64,000 nucleotides of DNA from Pilaira anomala (GCA_025716855.1 JAIXMQ010000020.1:372001-436000); one strand, 5' to 3'. Positions 13,238 through 24,015 are shown, numbered from the stretch's first letter. Notes: generated from the letters alone by a model not told the origin. Made by a program: numbers and translations.

Positions 13238-14129
13238 GTGTATATTTATAGACGATTCCTTTCGATTTGCTTATAGTAGGAAATTTATTAGCGCATGAGT
13301 GCTTTCTCTCTAGGAACATTTTTCTTTTAGGGAGACGTATCAATCGTTACCGAATGTCGCTTCGTTTTTTTTTTTTTTTTTTTTATGTTATAGTTCCGTA
13401 ATTTTTTTTTTCCATTTGACATAATGAAACTGAATAATTTAACCTACACTTCAAGAGTTCACAAGATTTTATCAGAAAATAACGATTGGGCTCACAAATT
13501 ATTTTTAATAAGTCAATATGAATAAACTTGGAGCTTTATCCGAACATAGCTTTTTTGTAATAACTAACACACCTTTCTCAATAATTAAAATTTCCCGAAA
13601 AAACTGACTAATAGTTCGTCTTTTTTTTTTAGGTTTCTATGAGGATTTCAGGTACATTGACATCAATAAGTAGACGTTTATTAGAAACAAAATTGATGTA
13701 TACAGAGCTTTTTGTATTAGAAACTCTAAAGTTATTTTATTCAAAAATTTAAGCTTTTTTTTTTAAAAAAAAAAAAAATACATTCCAAATCAGTATGTAG
13801 AAATATTTAAAAAATGATGAATGTGTAATAATGTTTTGGCATGACGTTATGATTTCTTCTTTCACGGCCTTTAAAAAATTGCTTGTTTATTGCTTGTTTA
13901 TTGCTTTGAAAACGATTTTTGTTTTTTATACTAATAAGGTAATAAAGAATATATCAGAAAAAAAAATGTGTATTTGGCCTAAACAGTTTAAATTAGAAAA
14001 GTGTAGAGTTTCTCTACATTTACCTTTGATAAGATATACTCTTGTACTTTTTTTTAAGTATAACAAATTTCTGATACATTCATTTGCGTTATTCGTACGG
14101 ATTGTTAGATCGAGCTTAACAACAAGAAA

Positions 14130-14168
<39 letters not shown>

Positions 14169-14879
14169 GCTTCCTATGATTTAGAGTGAAAATATATTGT
14201 GGCGGTTCATGTTTGTTTGTGAAACTAAAATGTTACTATAAACTAACTTCTTTTTATGAAACACGTATGGAACATATTGAAAAATTGGATATACAATTAT
14301 ACAATACGGACGTAATAAGAGATACGTAGTCATTATCATTGTAATTGCTACATATATTCCAGGCTGAATATTTGGGGATACAAGTAAAAAGAAAAAAAAA
14401 ATAGTACAAAAACAAAATAACGATTTATTATGTTGTGCAGACATCGATTATTGTTAGAATCGACACGCGACAAAATAAAGTGGGTAGTAACAAAATAGGA
14501 ATAGGCCCATAGATCACATACAGACAAATTCATTGGCTAACATATTAGATGAGAGAGATGGTTTGTATTCCCCATTCAGTAGATAATATAAAAGCAATAA
14601 AACCATAATTAAATAGAACAAACTTTTTTAACATATAGAATTATAAATTTATTTTTATTTTCAAGTAAGTTAGTTACTACATAGCTTGAAAAAATAAAAA
14701 ATAAAACATATTTAAAAAAATAAAAGGGAAAAAAAAAAAAGTTGTTGTATTACATGATCTTAAATAATTTTGGTTCTACTTCTATTTATATTCACTTTCC
14801 CTTTCTCTCTAATTTTTTTTTTTCTTCTCTTCTTTTATAGAAGATAGTGACAGTATACCCAGCTTTGAAAACATACTTT
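13017..14879. other. AT-rich intergenic region with GA microsatellite
   Basis: No supported gene. Contains poly(T) blocks (about 13098-13116, 13202-13233, 13365-13384), a T8A14 junction (about 13755-13778) and a (GA)n microsatellite (about 14129-14165). Small ORFs here are low-complexity. Confidence 0.4.
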
Positions 14880-15371
14880 ATGAGTCAATATCAGCCATTA
14901 TATTACAGTAGTAACAACAGTAATAGACTACCACTCACACCAAATAGCATTTCACCACCTTCCTCTGATTCACGGGAATGCACCGTGAACGAAATACCGG
15001 AACAATCAAACCTCAATTCATCTGATTCACTACATGAGTTTCCACAAGAGATAACTTGGCTATTTTTTCGAGATAACAAATGGGTACCTTTTCAATCAAA
15101 TAATCACTACAAAATAGAACAGGCGTTTACATTGGGAGGTATATATCAATTATTACAATTTAATGTAAGAGAGTGTGTGTGGGGAGAGAGAGAGAGAGAG
15201 AGAGAGAGATAGATAGAGTATGTGTGTGAATGTGTGCGTGATGATTGTATTAGTATTAAAAAAAAAAAAAGAATGAATGAATTACAAGACCTAAAAAAAG
15301 ATTAGTCAAACTAACTATTGATGTTTGTCACTATAGGAATATATGTAGATATAAAAGGTAGATATTTATAA
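14880..15371 (+). CDS. Small WWE-like domain protein
   Basis: Two exons, 14880-15138 and 15337-15371, give 97 aa. The long intron holds a GA microsatellite. The N-terminal 50 residues are Ser/Asn/Pro-rich and probably disordered. The C-terminal 45 residues read ITWLFFRDNKWVPFQ, KIEQAF, then GGIYVDIKGRYL. This is the W..W.PF..IE.aF....Y.VD pattern of WWE-like modules, such as those at the N-terminus of DDHD phospholipases. The exon 2 stop comes right after the module, so it is either a free-standing WWE-like protein or a truncated relative. The ATG at 14880 is the first one in frame. Function unknown; a role in poly(ADP-ribose) or protein binding would be by analogy only. Confidence 0.6.
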
Positions 15372-15571
15372 TGGCTACAAATAATACAATTATAATAATG
15401 ACTTGAGCAACTATGATAGATTTTAACTTTCCTCACTTGAAGAGTATACGCGTTTTCCCTACAAGAATGTATCTATCCTACCTTGGTATGAAATATAGAC
15501 TAAGTTGTGTTATACAAGGCTGATCATGTTTCCCAAAAACCAAATTATGCATACATGACTTGAAATAGTTT

Positions 15572-15605
<34 letters not shown>

Positions 15606-15796
15606 CCCTTTTTCTTAAATTATGTAAATGTTGGTTACTTCAAGAAAAAAACCCGAAAAAAAAAAGTTATCTCTCTTATACATATATATTTTTTTATATT
15701 TATTATCCACATAAAACAACAACATCATTTGTTGCATTTTTTTTAATTATTTTATTCACACACTTTGTAAAATATATCAATAATAAATAAATAAAG

Positions 15797-15828
<32 letters not shown>

Positions 15829-15863
15829 TTCCCTTTTTCTATTGCAATCCATACTTTCATTAT
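15372..15863. other. AT-rich spacer
   Basis: Nothing gene-like seen. A T9A27 junction (about 15569-15605) and an A30 tract (about 15796-15826) lie just beyond the 3' end of the minus-strand MAT1 gene. Confidence 0.4.
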
Positions 15864-17388
15864 TTATTCTAAAGGTTGACATAATAAGCCACTAAATGCT
15901 GAAATTAATGCACGTTGGTGAGCAAACTTTGGCGCAAATCCACCAGCCCTGGTTTGTTTGTTATTATGAAGGTATTCTGTAGATCTATATAATTTTATAA
16001 AGTAAGAAATACAAAAAAATATATACACAAAGGGATATAAAAAAAAAAAAATGAAATGTTACACTTACGGATCAATATAATTATCTCTGACAGTGTATCC
16101 ACTAGTATATTCATATTGTAATGCCAATGGATCAAAGTTTCTCGCTTCAGATTCTTTCATTTCAGCATCTGTATCCATAGCTGTTGTAATCCAAGAAGGC
16201 ATAGATAATCTACTTGGACTACTGGTATTCGTATCTGATTGCTGACGAAGTGCAGAAGATCTTTTAAGGGCCGTTGCCTGTCTCGTCTGAATGACTGCTT
16301 GAGCTGATTTATTTGTCGTAGCCAATTCTGTAATGATATCCGATTTCTCGATTTCCTTAATTTTTCTTTCCTCTTCCAATTGTTGTAAATATTCTTCTCG
16401 TTTTTGCTCTCTTTCCTTCTTTTCTAATTCATCTTGGAAACTTCTAAATCTTTGTTCGTTGGCATTCTTTGCTTGATTCGCTGCAATACTATCCTTATTT
16501 TCCATTTCATATGCAGCTATTTTTGCTTCTGTTTCCGCCACATCCACTTCATTCATCAAATTAAATGCTATTAAAATCTAGTCAGTTAATCCAAGTTTGA
16601 GTAATAATAAAAAAAAAAACCCCCCCAATGCATATAAGATCGGAACATACTTATGTCTTCCACCATTTCCAGGTAATCATTGTATGCTCGTAAACTAGGA
16701 AAATCCTCTCCTCTTTTATTGAATCTATATATCAAAATACCCCCCATTTTCAGTTTAATTTTTCAAAAAAAAAAAAAAAAAAGACACTTATGGTTCTACT
16801 TACACCCTAGCAGCTCTTTTACGAATACGTACTTCTTTTTCTACTGCGAGATCTTCGAAAATTTGTGACATGAATTGATTCTTTCGCAGCACTTGTTGAC
16901 AAATGGGACATGGTGCTGGTCCTGCACTAAATAAACGATCGATACAAGACTCACACCTAATAATAATTCAACTGATAAGTATACGTACGTATATATTGAT
17001 GAATCTAACTACATTTTATGGAAACATGGTGAAACTAAAAGCTTGAGATTAGGTGTAAGGTACTTGTCACTCTTACAAACAGGACATTGTGCATCCTCTT
17101 CCTATCAATAAATGCTAAAATAAATATATATATAAAAAACAGCATGCTTCAAATGTTTTGTTTTTTACTTGGAAAGAAACAACAGAGGAACCTGTTTTTC
17201 CAATCATTAACGTTTGGTGTCTTAAACTACTCGTCATATTGTATCAATGTAAAGGAAAAAAGAAGAAAGCAAATAATGCCCTTTTTTTTTTATGGCCGCA
17301 TTTCACTTTTTCAATGTGACCGTAAAAAAAATTGTGTAGTAAAAAAAAAAAAAAAAGAGAAGCTTACTTTCTTTTCTTCCAAGTTCAT
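15864..17388 (-). CDS. TFB3: CDK-activating kinase assembly factor MAT1/Tfb3 (TFIIH)
   Basis: RING-finger subunit that assembles the Cdk7-cyclin H module of TFIIH. Exons: 17388-17368, 17101-17013, 16956-16804, 16724-16651, 16567-16069, 15984-15864; 318 aa, all phases consistent. The first exon encodes only MNLEEKK. The RING is CPVCKSDKY, LLVSPCFHKMCESC and CPICQQ, followed by the MAT1 hallmarks FEDLAVEKEVRIRK, RGEDFPSLRAYNDYLEMVEDI and a long charged coiled coil. The C-terminus (AGGFAPKFAHQRAL, FSGLLCQP) is the conserved Cdk7/cyclin H-contacting tail. The start codon lies 18 bp from the divergent SRP19 start, so the promoters must overlap with transcribed sequence. Confidence 0.95.
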
Positions 17389-17406
17389 TCTTATATATTT
17401 GCAACC
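17389..17406. promoter_or_regulatory. 18-bp interval between divergent start codons (TFB3 / SRP19)
   Basis: Only 18 bp separate the minus-strand ATG of TFB3 (17386-17388) and the plus-strand ATG of SRP19 (17407-17409). Core promoter elements for both must therefore lie inside the neighbour's transcribed region, for example in TFB3 intron 1 (17102-17367), which contains poly(T)/poly(A) blocks. Confidence 0.6.
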
Positions 17407-18384
17407 ATGTCGATGCTCAATAACTTGAAACAAACGCAAAAAAATCCCATCTTCCTTGACGATGAGGATGACATGGATATTGATAACATGGACTTTCCTC
17501 TTCCCAATGAACCTTCTTCATCATCTAAACCTAACTTGAGTGGTGGAGCTAGTGGAGGTATGCCCGATATGGCTCAACTTCAAAAGATGATGCAAAGTAT
17601 GGGTGGTGCTGGTGGTTTAGGTGGTATGGGCGGTATGGGAGGTATGGGTGGTATGGGTGATGCACAACGTCCTGCTGCTACCCCAAATTCCGGCTATGTT
17701 TCTGTTGCCACAGGTCCTGGTGGTAACATTCGTCGTATGAGTCCCGAAGAATATAAAGAGTAATTATGGCAGAATTGTAGAAACTTATGCGTGTAATTAT
17801 GCTTACCTCTTTTTTCTTTTTATAGTTGGGTCTGTGTTTATCCTTGTTATATCGATGCCGATAAGTCAGTTCAAGATGGACGTAAAATTTCTAAAGAAAA
17901 GTCTGTAAAGAATCCTCATGCATACCACATGTCAATTGCCTGTCAAAAGTTAGGATTTTCTGCTGTTTATGAAGTAAGTGATACTTTAGAAAGAGAAAGC
18001 AAAAACATATACTAAACACTCTTTTTTTTTTAAAAAAAAAAAAAGAATAAACGTCATCCTCGTGATTGGGCTAATGTTGGACGTGTTCGTGTTCAAATGA
18101 AGAATCGAGCCAACTTTTTTATTCATGAAGATATTATTACACGTAAACAATTATTTGTAGCTATTGCCAAATTATTACCTGAAATTCAAAAGGAAGGTGA
18201 TGTTCCTAAATCGATCGTATCACCTCTAACTACATTAACAGAAATCGAAGCACTTGCTGATGAACAACGTAGAGCACAAGGTCTTCCTACTTTATCAGAA
18301 ATGAGTGCTCAACAACCAGCTATTGCACCACCAGTCACTCCTACAAAACCCAAGAAGCAAAAGGTTAAATACGTTCGCGGTTAA
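17407..18384 (+). CDS. SEC65: Signal recognition particle subunit SRP19/Sec65
   Basis: RNA-binding subunit of the cytosolic SRP, assembled in the nucleolus on SRP RNA, needed for Srp54 loading. Exons 17407-17759, 17826-17973, 18046-18384 give 279 aa. After an acidic N-terminus there is a Gly/Met-rich linker (about residues 60-83, repeated GGM units) typical of fungal Sec65. The SRP19 core begins at about 115 with WVCVYPCYIDADKS, then GRKISKEKSVKNPHAYHM, RHPRDWANVGRVRVQ. A basic tail (KPKKQKVKYVRG) ends the protein, as in the family. The acceptor of intron 2 follows a T9A13 tract. Upstream it shares a minimal divergent promoter with TFB3. Confidence 0.95.
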
Positions 18385-18744
18385 ATTTTTTTGAAAATAA
18401 AAATCCACCCACCAGGTGCGAAAGCGCTTATAGATTCTTTTCGGAGGAAAAGAGTTGTACAGCATGATAACACACTTATAATAAACATATTTTTACTTTT
18501 TTTTCTACTTTGTTAACGTATCATTGAACAAGTTTCTAAATTTCTAAAAAGCCTTTTACAACGAGTTTTTAGGCAATAAAATAGTGTACACAATGCCATA
18601 TTGAAATAATTGCAATAGATCGTATTGGCCGCTCACACATTATCCAATCACACTTCCTGGAATATCCAATCACAATAGTAAAGCTTTTCATCCCCCCAGT
18701 TGTGCTTATTTCTGTCATTCATTCTTCTTTTTATTTTATTCGAC
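18385..18744. promoter_or_regulatory. Intergenic region with clustered CCAAT boxes
   Basis: Between SRP19 and the next plus-strand gene. Three CCAAT/ATTGG pentamers occur within about 55 bp (ATTGG near 18625, CCAAT near 18643 and 18666), about 75-120 bp before the ATG at 18745. This is a plausible site for the CCAAT-binding (HAP/NF-Y) complex. Confidence 0.45.
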
Positions 18745-19087
18745 ATGGCCATTAAATTATCACCAGCAGGAAGAAGGTACTTTTTTTTTTTTATTTTCGA
18801 ATGAAAGAGATGGAAGATCATAATTGACCCACTTTTTTTTTATTTTAAAAGATTAGCAACTATTATTGTTTCTGCGCCATTTGTTGTAGTTACTTCTTGG
18901 ATTCTTTATAAAAGAGGTAAAAAAAAACAAAAACATAAAGCCTTTTGTTTTATTTGGATAGAAATTAAAAAAAAAAAAAAATGATATTTTAGTTGTATTG
19001 GGAGAACAACCTAGAGTATCTGATGGTGCACCAGTTCGACCTATGGGAGTGAGAGAACGTGATGAAAGAGAAAACAAGATTGTTTAA
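18745..19087 (+). CDS. Small single-pass membrane protein (63 aa)
   Basis: Three exons, 18745-18776, 18852-18916 and 18993-19087, give 63 aa. A basic N-terminus (KLSPAGRR) is followed by a hydrophobic segment at about 12-31 (ATIIVSAPFVVVTSWILY) and a charged tail ending VRERDERENKIV. The architecture (short basic head, one TM, polar tail) resembles small mitochondrial membrane or assembly proteins, but I cannot name the family. The intron phases (2 and 1) and consistent GT..AG sites support a real gene despite its size. Its stop codon overlaps the stop codon of the convergent PTEN gene by four bases (19084-19087). Confidence 0.72.
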
Positions 19088-20360
19088 GGTTGAAAAACGA
19101 ATTGTAATTTAAAGTCTGAATCAAATGTTTTATCTTTAAATGCTATATCAACCTCTTTTTTTGTTAATTGAACGGTATCCTTATTCATGATATGAATAAA
19201 TACTGGATTCAACCAAACACTGAATAGAGATTTTCCTTTATCCTATAAAAATATATAAAAAGCTTGATTATTATGAATGAAAAAAAAAAAAAAAAAAAAT
19301 AGATAAATACACCGTTTTAGTACATTGGAGAATACAATTTGGAAATCAAATTTTAAAGCATCCTTCATAACTGTATTTATTGTCATAGTATCCGATATAA
19401 CACTAATATCTATCTAGTAGATTGCAAAAAAAAAAAAAAAAAGTTAGACATGTATATACTAAGAGAGAGGGGGAAAAAAGCATTACATTATTTGAAGTTT
19501 CATCGTAAATACAAACTTCTTGGCTGTCAAACACTTGAAATTTAAATTCCTTTTGATCTTTTATCATACAGCGGGGTATAGCATGAATTTCAACTTGTTT
19601 TAAATGCAATGATATATTCCTGTATTTTTCAAATAGGTCTCGGTTTCTTAAAAAGAAATGATAATATTCAACATATCGTCTTTGACTAGGAATCGTGACA
19701 CCATTTGAATTATCGGTTCTTTCATCTCCATATATTTTCATAGCGGTTGTTGCATCATCTGCAATACCTAAATGTAATAAAAGAGCTGCAATCACTGTGC
19801 CTGTCCTACCTTTTCCGGCTTTACAATGAATAGCAACCACATTTTTTTCATCTTTTTCTAACCAGTCTGCTGCATCTGTACAGAACTCGATCAAGGTAGA
19901 AAAAGGTGGCGCCTGATGATCTTCAAACGGATAATTAGCCGCTTGTTCAAATCTATTTAGGTTGTATTGCTTTTCTCTTCTCCTGTTATTATTTGAGTAT
20001 TATATACTTGCGCGTTACTAGACTTGCACATGACTTACAAGTTGTATACTTTGTAATGTCCAGAATGCTTACTATCCAAGAAACTAGAAATAAATATTTA
20101 AAAACAAAAGAACTATTATTGTTTCTTTGTAACTTTCTAACTTTTTGACTTGTGCATAAGGGTTCCTATATAAACCCTCTAAACCTTCTGAAGGATATGC
20201 CATGGCAATAATATTGTTGGTAATGTCTAATAACAAAATATGAATTTAAAAAGTCGTTATAGCAACTATTTTTTTATAACTCACAAGTCAAGTCGAGATT
20301 GACATCTTTGTCAATATATCTTTTTCTGTTTTCCGAAACAGCAGAACGTATATAATTCAT
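19084..20360 (-). CDS. TEP1: PTEN-type phosphoinositide 3-phosphatase
   Basis: Dual-specificity lipid phosphatase that removes the 3-phosphate of PIP3. Exons: 20360-20285, 20226-20142, 20083-20039, 19982-19487, 19413-19324, 19242-19084; 316 aa. Starts MNYIRSAVSENRKRY (PIP2-binding-like basic motif), then DLTYITNNIIAMAYPSEGLEGLYRNP, the WPD-like loop YPFEDHQAPP, and the P-loop HCKAGKGRTG with catalytic Cys at about residue 120. The TI loop VTIPSQRRYVEYY is intact. The C2 domain is compact and the protein stops soon after it, without the long regulatory tail of animal PTEN. I used a GTACTA donor at 19323, because the alternative GTGTAT donor breaks the frame. It lies 50 bp downstream of the MCUR1-like gene on the same strand. 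Confidence 0.94.
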
Positions 20361-20410
20361 AGTAGTATAAATATAATAAAGGGAAAAAGAAAAATGAAAA
20401 TTTTATTATT

Positions 20411-21116
20411 TTATCGAAACATACGAAGATAAGCTAAAAACAAGGCACCAGAACCAGTCATTGTACCTACCATGTATTGAAGTATTTGAAATTTAATGGC
20501 TTCCATTTGAGTTCTTAAATTAGCAATGTCACTTTCAATTCTCGTATCTGTTTCTCTTATTTTGATATCCTGAGCACTGGCTTCGTCCCTCACACGACCC
20601 TTTTCTAAATTTAACTCTAAACGTACGTGAGCTTGTGACCTTGAGATCTCCTCACGAAGTCTTTGACGTAATTTATCTACTTGAGATTGTAAACGTTCAT
20701 TTTCTGCCTTCATGAGTGAAAAATCATTTTTTTCTATTAACTGAATCTCGGATTTTAGTTGAGCAAAGTCTACTTTATACACATAAACAGCCTATGATTT
20801 TTTTTTTTTTTTTAGAGAAAAAGGAGAGTGAGGGGTAATAAAGTAAGTAGTAGTATTAAATAAATATAGCACACACACACATATATATATATATTTATTT
20901 AATATTACGTACACGTTCTTTTTCTACTTTTGAAACCATGGGCTTTGTTAGATCTGTCATACTTTCCGAAACTACTTTTTTTAAAATAGACATGATGGCT
21001 TCACTTTGTTGTCTTGTAAACTGTTGATGTTCTAATCGTTCTACAAGCTTGAAAGTGTCAAAATGATTACATAATTTACGACTAAAAGAAAAGGAACGTT
21101 TCGATATAAAAGACAT
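20411..21116 (-). CDS. Mitochondrial coiled-coil protein of the MCUR1/CCDC90 (DUF1640) family
   Basis: Two exons, 21116-20913 and 20791-20411, give 194 aa. The N-terminus is basic, Ser/Phe-rich and acid-free (FISKRSFSFSRKL), as in a matrix-targeting presequence. The DUF1640 core follows: FDTFKLVERLEHQQFTRQQSE and a long coiled coil with LKSEI..IEKNDFS, ENERL, LNLEKGRVRDE and KIRETDTRI. One C-terminal membrane anchor (about 170-190, YMVGTMTGSGALFLAYLRMF) completes the family architecture. Animal MCUR1 is linked to the mitochondrial calcium uniporter; the yeast homologues Put6/Put7 are reported to affect mitochondrial proline metabolism. It diverges from the Opi1-like gene. Confidence 0.92.
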
Positions 21117-21284
21117 TTGCGTGATCGAAAAAAAAAAAAAAAAAAAAAAGAGAAATTACTCCTTTCAGAAATGGAGGGAATTGTACACAAAAATATTTAA
21201 TTTGCACGTGAAAGAGCTATAAAACATAACAAACCTCCCCAGACAAAAAAAAATATTTTCTTTTCCCAACAATTCTTTTTCTCT

Positions 21285-21323
<39 letters not shown>

Positions 21324-21352
21324 TATTATTACATATACGCTAAACACACACA
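21117..21352. promoter_or_regulatory. Divergent promoter MCUR1-like / Opi1-like
   Basis: 236 bp between divergent starts. It is dominated by an A-tract (about 21129-21148) and a T33-like tract (about 21288-21320), each lying 10-40 bp from one of the two start codons. Confidence 0.45.
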
Positions 21353-22546
21353 ATGTCACAGTCTTCGTCTGCAATGTCGATTACTCAACTTTGCAATAAT
21401 GAAGTTAACGAACAACAAGGTAAAAAAAAAAATATATATGTTATCGGAGTAGTACAATCTAACTCTTTTTTTTTTTTTTTTTTTCAGTTACTGAAGAGCA
21501 ACATTTTATTCGTCGTTTACCACTTGTTCATAGTGCATTAAAAGCATATGAAAATTCTGGTTCAGTTGTTAAATATGGTGCAGAAATGATTGAATCATAT
21601 GCTGGGCCTATTTATGATAAACTAGGTTATGATCGTAAATTAAAAGAGGTATATAACAAAAACAAATATATAATGTTTTTGATTTTTAACAAATATATAT
21701 ATATATATATATATAGTCTACACCAGAAGATGATGATACCATTGCAGCTACTTCAGCTCTTGCTCGTGCTTCACTTTATGATAACGAATCTAACGTACGT
21801 AGCAGAAATACCCGCGAAGATCGTAAGTTATATATATATATATATATAAATGTATATTAGAATATTCTTTATGAACACAAAAATATACTATTTTAGGCAA
21901 ATCAAGACCATGCTCAAGATCAACTTCACCTCACCGTCCTTATACATTGCAACGACCTATTCAAAAGTCTCGTTGGCAGCAAATTGTACTTCATGCAGGT
22001 TCAGCAGCTGGAACAACTGCAGCAGTTATTAGTGAAGAAAGTATGAAATGCTTACGTTATTGTCTTAGTTGGTTACAATACGCTATACAACATATCGATC
22101 AACAAATGAATTTATTACGAAGTTTCCTTGTTTCTTTAGCGACTGGATCGTCAAAGACAGTTGTAAAAGTAAACAATGACGATGAAAGTACACTGGCCTC
22201 AATTAAGAAAGAAATTGTGGACACATTACGTAAAGTGGTTGAAGTCGTTAGTAAATATGCTGGTTCTGGATTACCAGAACAAGCTAAAGCTAGTGTACGT
22301 GCTTTCATTCTACAATTACCTAGTACTTGGGCAAACCTTCATAACAAATCTAAAGCTGAACAAGATGCGCAACCACTTCATGAAACTTCCATTAAATTAT
22401 TAGATTTTGGTGGTGAATCTATCGTGATGCTTAAATCCGTTTCAAACGTATTCTCTGATACAATTGAAAGAGCTGAACTTTGGCTAAAGCGATTGAAAGT
22501 AGTAGGTGTACATCCTACTTCAACTACAATGGAAACAACCAATTAA
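21353..22546 (+). CDS. Opi1-domain transcriptional regulator
   Basis: Four exons, 21353-21419, 21488-21648, 21717-21822 and 21897-22546, give 327 aa. The Opi1 domain spans most of the protein: LPLVHSALKAYENS, VVKYGAEMIES.AGPIYDKLG, RWQQIVLHAGSAAGTTAAV and SMKCLRYCLSWLQYAIQHID. Yeast Opi1 represses inositol-regulated phospholipid genes while retained at the ER through phosphatidic acid. Many Mucoromycota members are short and lack the yeast leucine zipper and polyglutamine parts, and I see neither here. Short basic/Ser-rich stretch SRPCSRSTSPHRP lies before the core. Upstream ATG at 21353 follows a long poly(T) block. It converges with SET5 with 60 bp between stops. Confidence 0.88.
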
Positions 22547-22606
22547 AATAAAATAAAAAAAAAGTGCTTACATATCACATGATTTATCTTTTTATTCTTT
22601 ACTTTA

Positions 22607-23842
22607 TTAATCTCTTAATCTTAATCCTAAACGTAATTCATCTGTTAAAGGACCGTCAGTTAAACAACGTTCACATTGACATTTAAATAAATAAGATTTA
22701 TCTAAATAAGTTTGACGAGTTTCCTTATTCCATCTTGGATTAACATAAGTTTCAAACAATTGTTCACCTTTCTTAATATCACGAATAGCTCTTACAGTGA
22801 TAATATATTGTGAAGTACGTTGAGGGTAATCAATACTGACATTTGGGTAACAATTATGATTGATATGTGAATGAACTAAATACATGCCACCATTTTGATT
22901 ATTGATATTAAATTTACCAAGATAATTCAAGAACGTTTCTTCTTCATCAAATAATTTTTTCAATAATTCTTCTGGTAATGGTTTTGTGATCTTACATTTC
23001 TTAGGTGGTACTTTATATGCATTTCTTAATAATTCTCTAGCTTTAGTCCATAAATCTCTTGTAGGTTGTTCCATAAAGATCCATTCCGTTTCTTTTGCTT
23101 GACGTTCTTCTTGACTGACAGTTGCAAATGCATCTAAATGACCTAATACTGTATCTAATTCTCCACGTTGATGGGCTAAAATCATTTGTGCATAAATACG
23201 TAATACGGCCATTGGTGCTTGCCATTTTTCCATTTCACAAAAGTTAATAAATTTACTGACTTCGGGATTCAAGTTGGCACATTCTAATTGATGAAAATTA
23301 TCCCAGGCATGTGTACGACATTCTTTACTACAATAATACATGTTACAGTGTGCACAATGTTGGGTTAATCGATTAGGATACATGATGGGTTTACAGCAAT
23401 TACCACATGCACGACCTGTACGAGCCATTGTAAATCCTTCCCAAGGTGGGAAATAAACAAATGGACTCTCTGTAAACAAAATCTCGTCTTTTTTAATATC
23501 TCTAGCAGCAAATAATCCTTTACCCGTAACTGGATCAACCATACGTGCAGTCACTGCATCAGAAACAGACTTGAAATCCAATTTAGGATCAATATAAGAT
23601 ACAGGAACAGAAGGGTCATCGGCAAGACCAGACTTGACAGGTACTTTTGTACTTTCTCCAGCTTGTGTCAACCCATTAGCTTGCATGAACTTCTTTACTC
23701 TCTTTTCTGACACTTGCCATAAAGGTTCCTTTTTCAAAATTTGGTTTGTAACGGTTTTAACACCTGCTTCAGGTACTTCCAACTTGATAGCTTCAATAGC
23801 AGAAACCAACTCTTCTTCACTAGGTACAGTCTTTTCTGTCAT
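22607..23842 (-). CDS. SET5: SET-domain protein lysine methyltransferase, Set5/SMYD5-like
   Basis: Intronless, 411 aa. The SET domain is split by a MYND-type zinc finger, as in SMYD/Set5: start VDPVTGKGLFAARDIKKDEILFTE; zinc ligands in CGNCCKPI, HCAHCNMYYCSKECR and FHQLEC; then HSHINHNCYPNVSIDY (NHxCxPN SAM/substrate motif), IKKGEQLFETYVNP, and the post-SET cysteines FKCQCERC. An N-terminal helical region (residues 1-60, VSEKRVKKFMQANGL) resembles the small domain of yeast Set5, which methylates histone H4 at K5/K8/K12. Key SET residues look intact. The gene diverges from TOM7. Confidence 0.93.
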   Translation of the reverse strand: MTEKTVPSEEELVSAIEAIKLEVPEAGVKTVTNQILKKEPLWQVSEKRVKKFMQANGLTQAGESTKVPVKSGLADDPSVPVSYIDPKLDFKSVSDAVTARMVDPVTGKGLFAARDIKKDEILFTESPFVYFPPWEGFTMARTGRACGNCCKPIMYPNRLTQHCAHCNMYYCSKECRTHAWDNFHQLECANLNPEVSKFINFCEMEKWQAPMAVLRIYAQMILAHQRGELDTVLGHLDAFATVSQEERQAKETEWIFMEQPTRDLWTKARELLRNAYKVPPKKCKITKPLPEELLKKLFDEEETFLNYLGKFNINNQNGGMYLVHSHINHNCYPNVSIDYPQRTSQYIITVRAIRDIKKGEQLFETYVNPRWNKETRQTYLDKSYLFKCQCERCLTDGPLTDELRLGLRLRD

Positions 23843-24015
23843 TTCAATAAAAAAGTCTTTTTGTAAGGAAAAAGAAAAATTTTGGAAAGCATCTTTTTCG
23901 TTTTAAATACAAGCCACCAATCAAAATTTAAGCCGCCACCCCCCCTCCTCCATTTATTTTCTTTTTTTTTTTCTTTTTCCCTTTTAACTTTTTCTCTTGT
24001 TAATATATACTAAAA
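23843..24015. promoter_or_regulatory. Divergent promoter SET5 / TOM7
   Basis: 173 bp between start codons. A CCAAT pentamer at 23917-23921 sits near the middle, next to an unusual C-rich patch (about 23931-23952) and followed by T-rich sequence up to the TOM7 start. Confidence 0.5.

Noticed and set aside
13831..14533. Several 60-120 codon ORFs on both strands
   Set aside because: Low-complexity, one ends in the GA microsatellite; no splice or family evidence.
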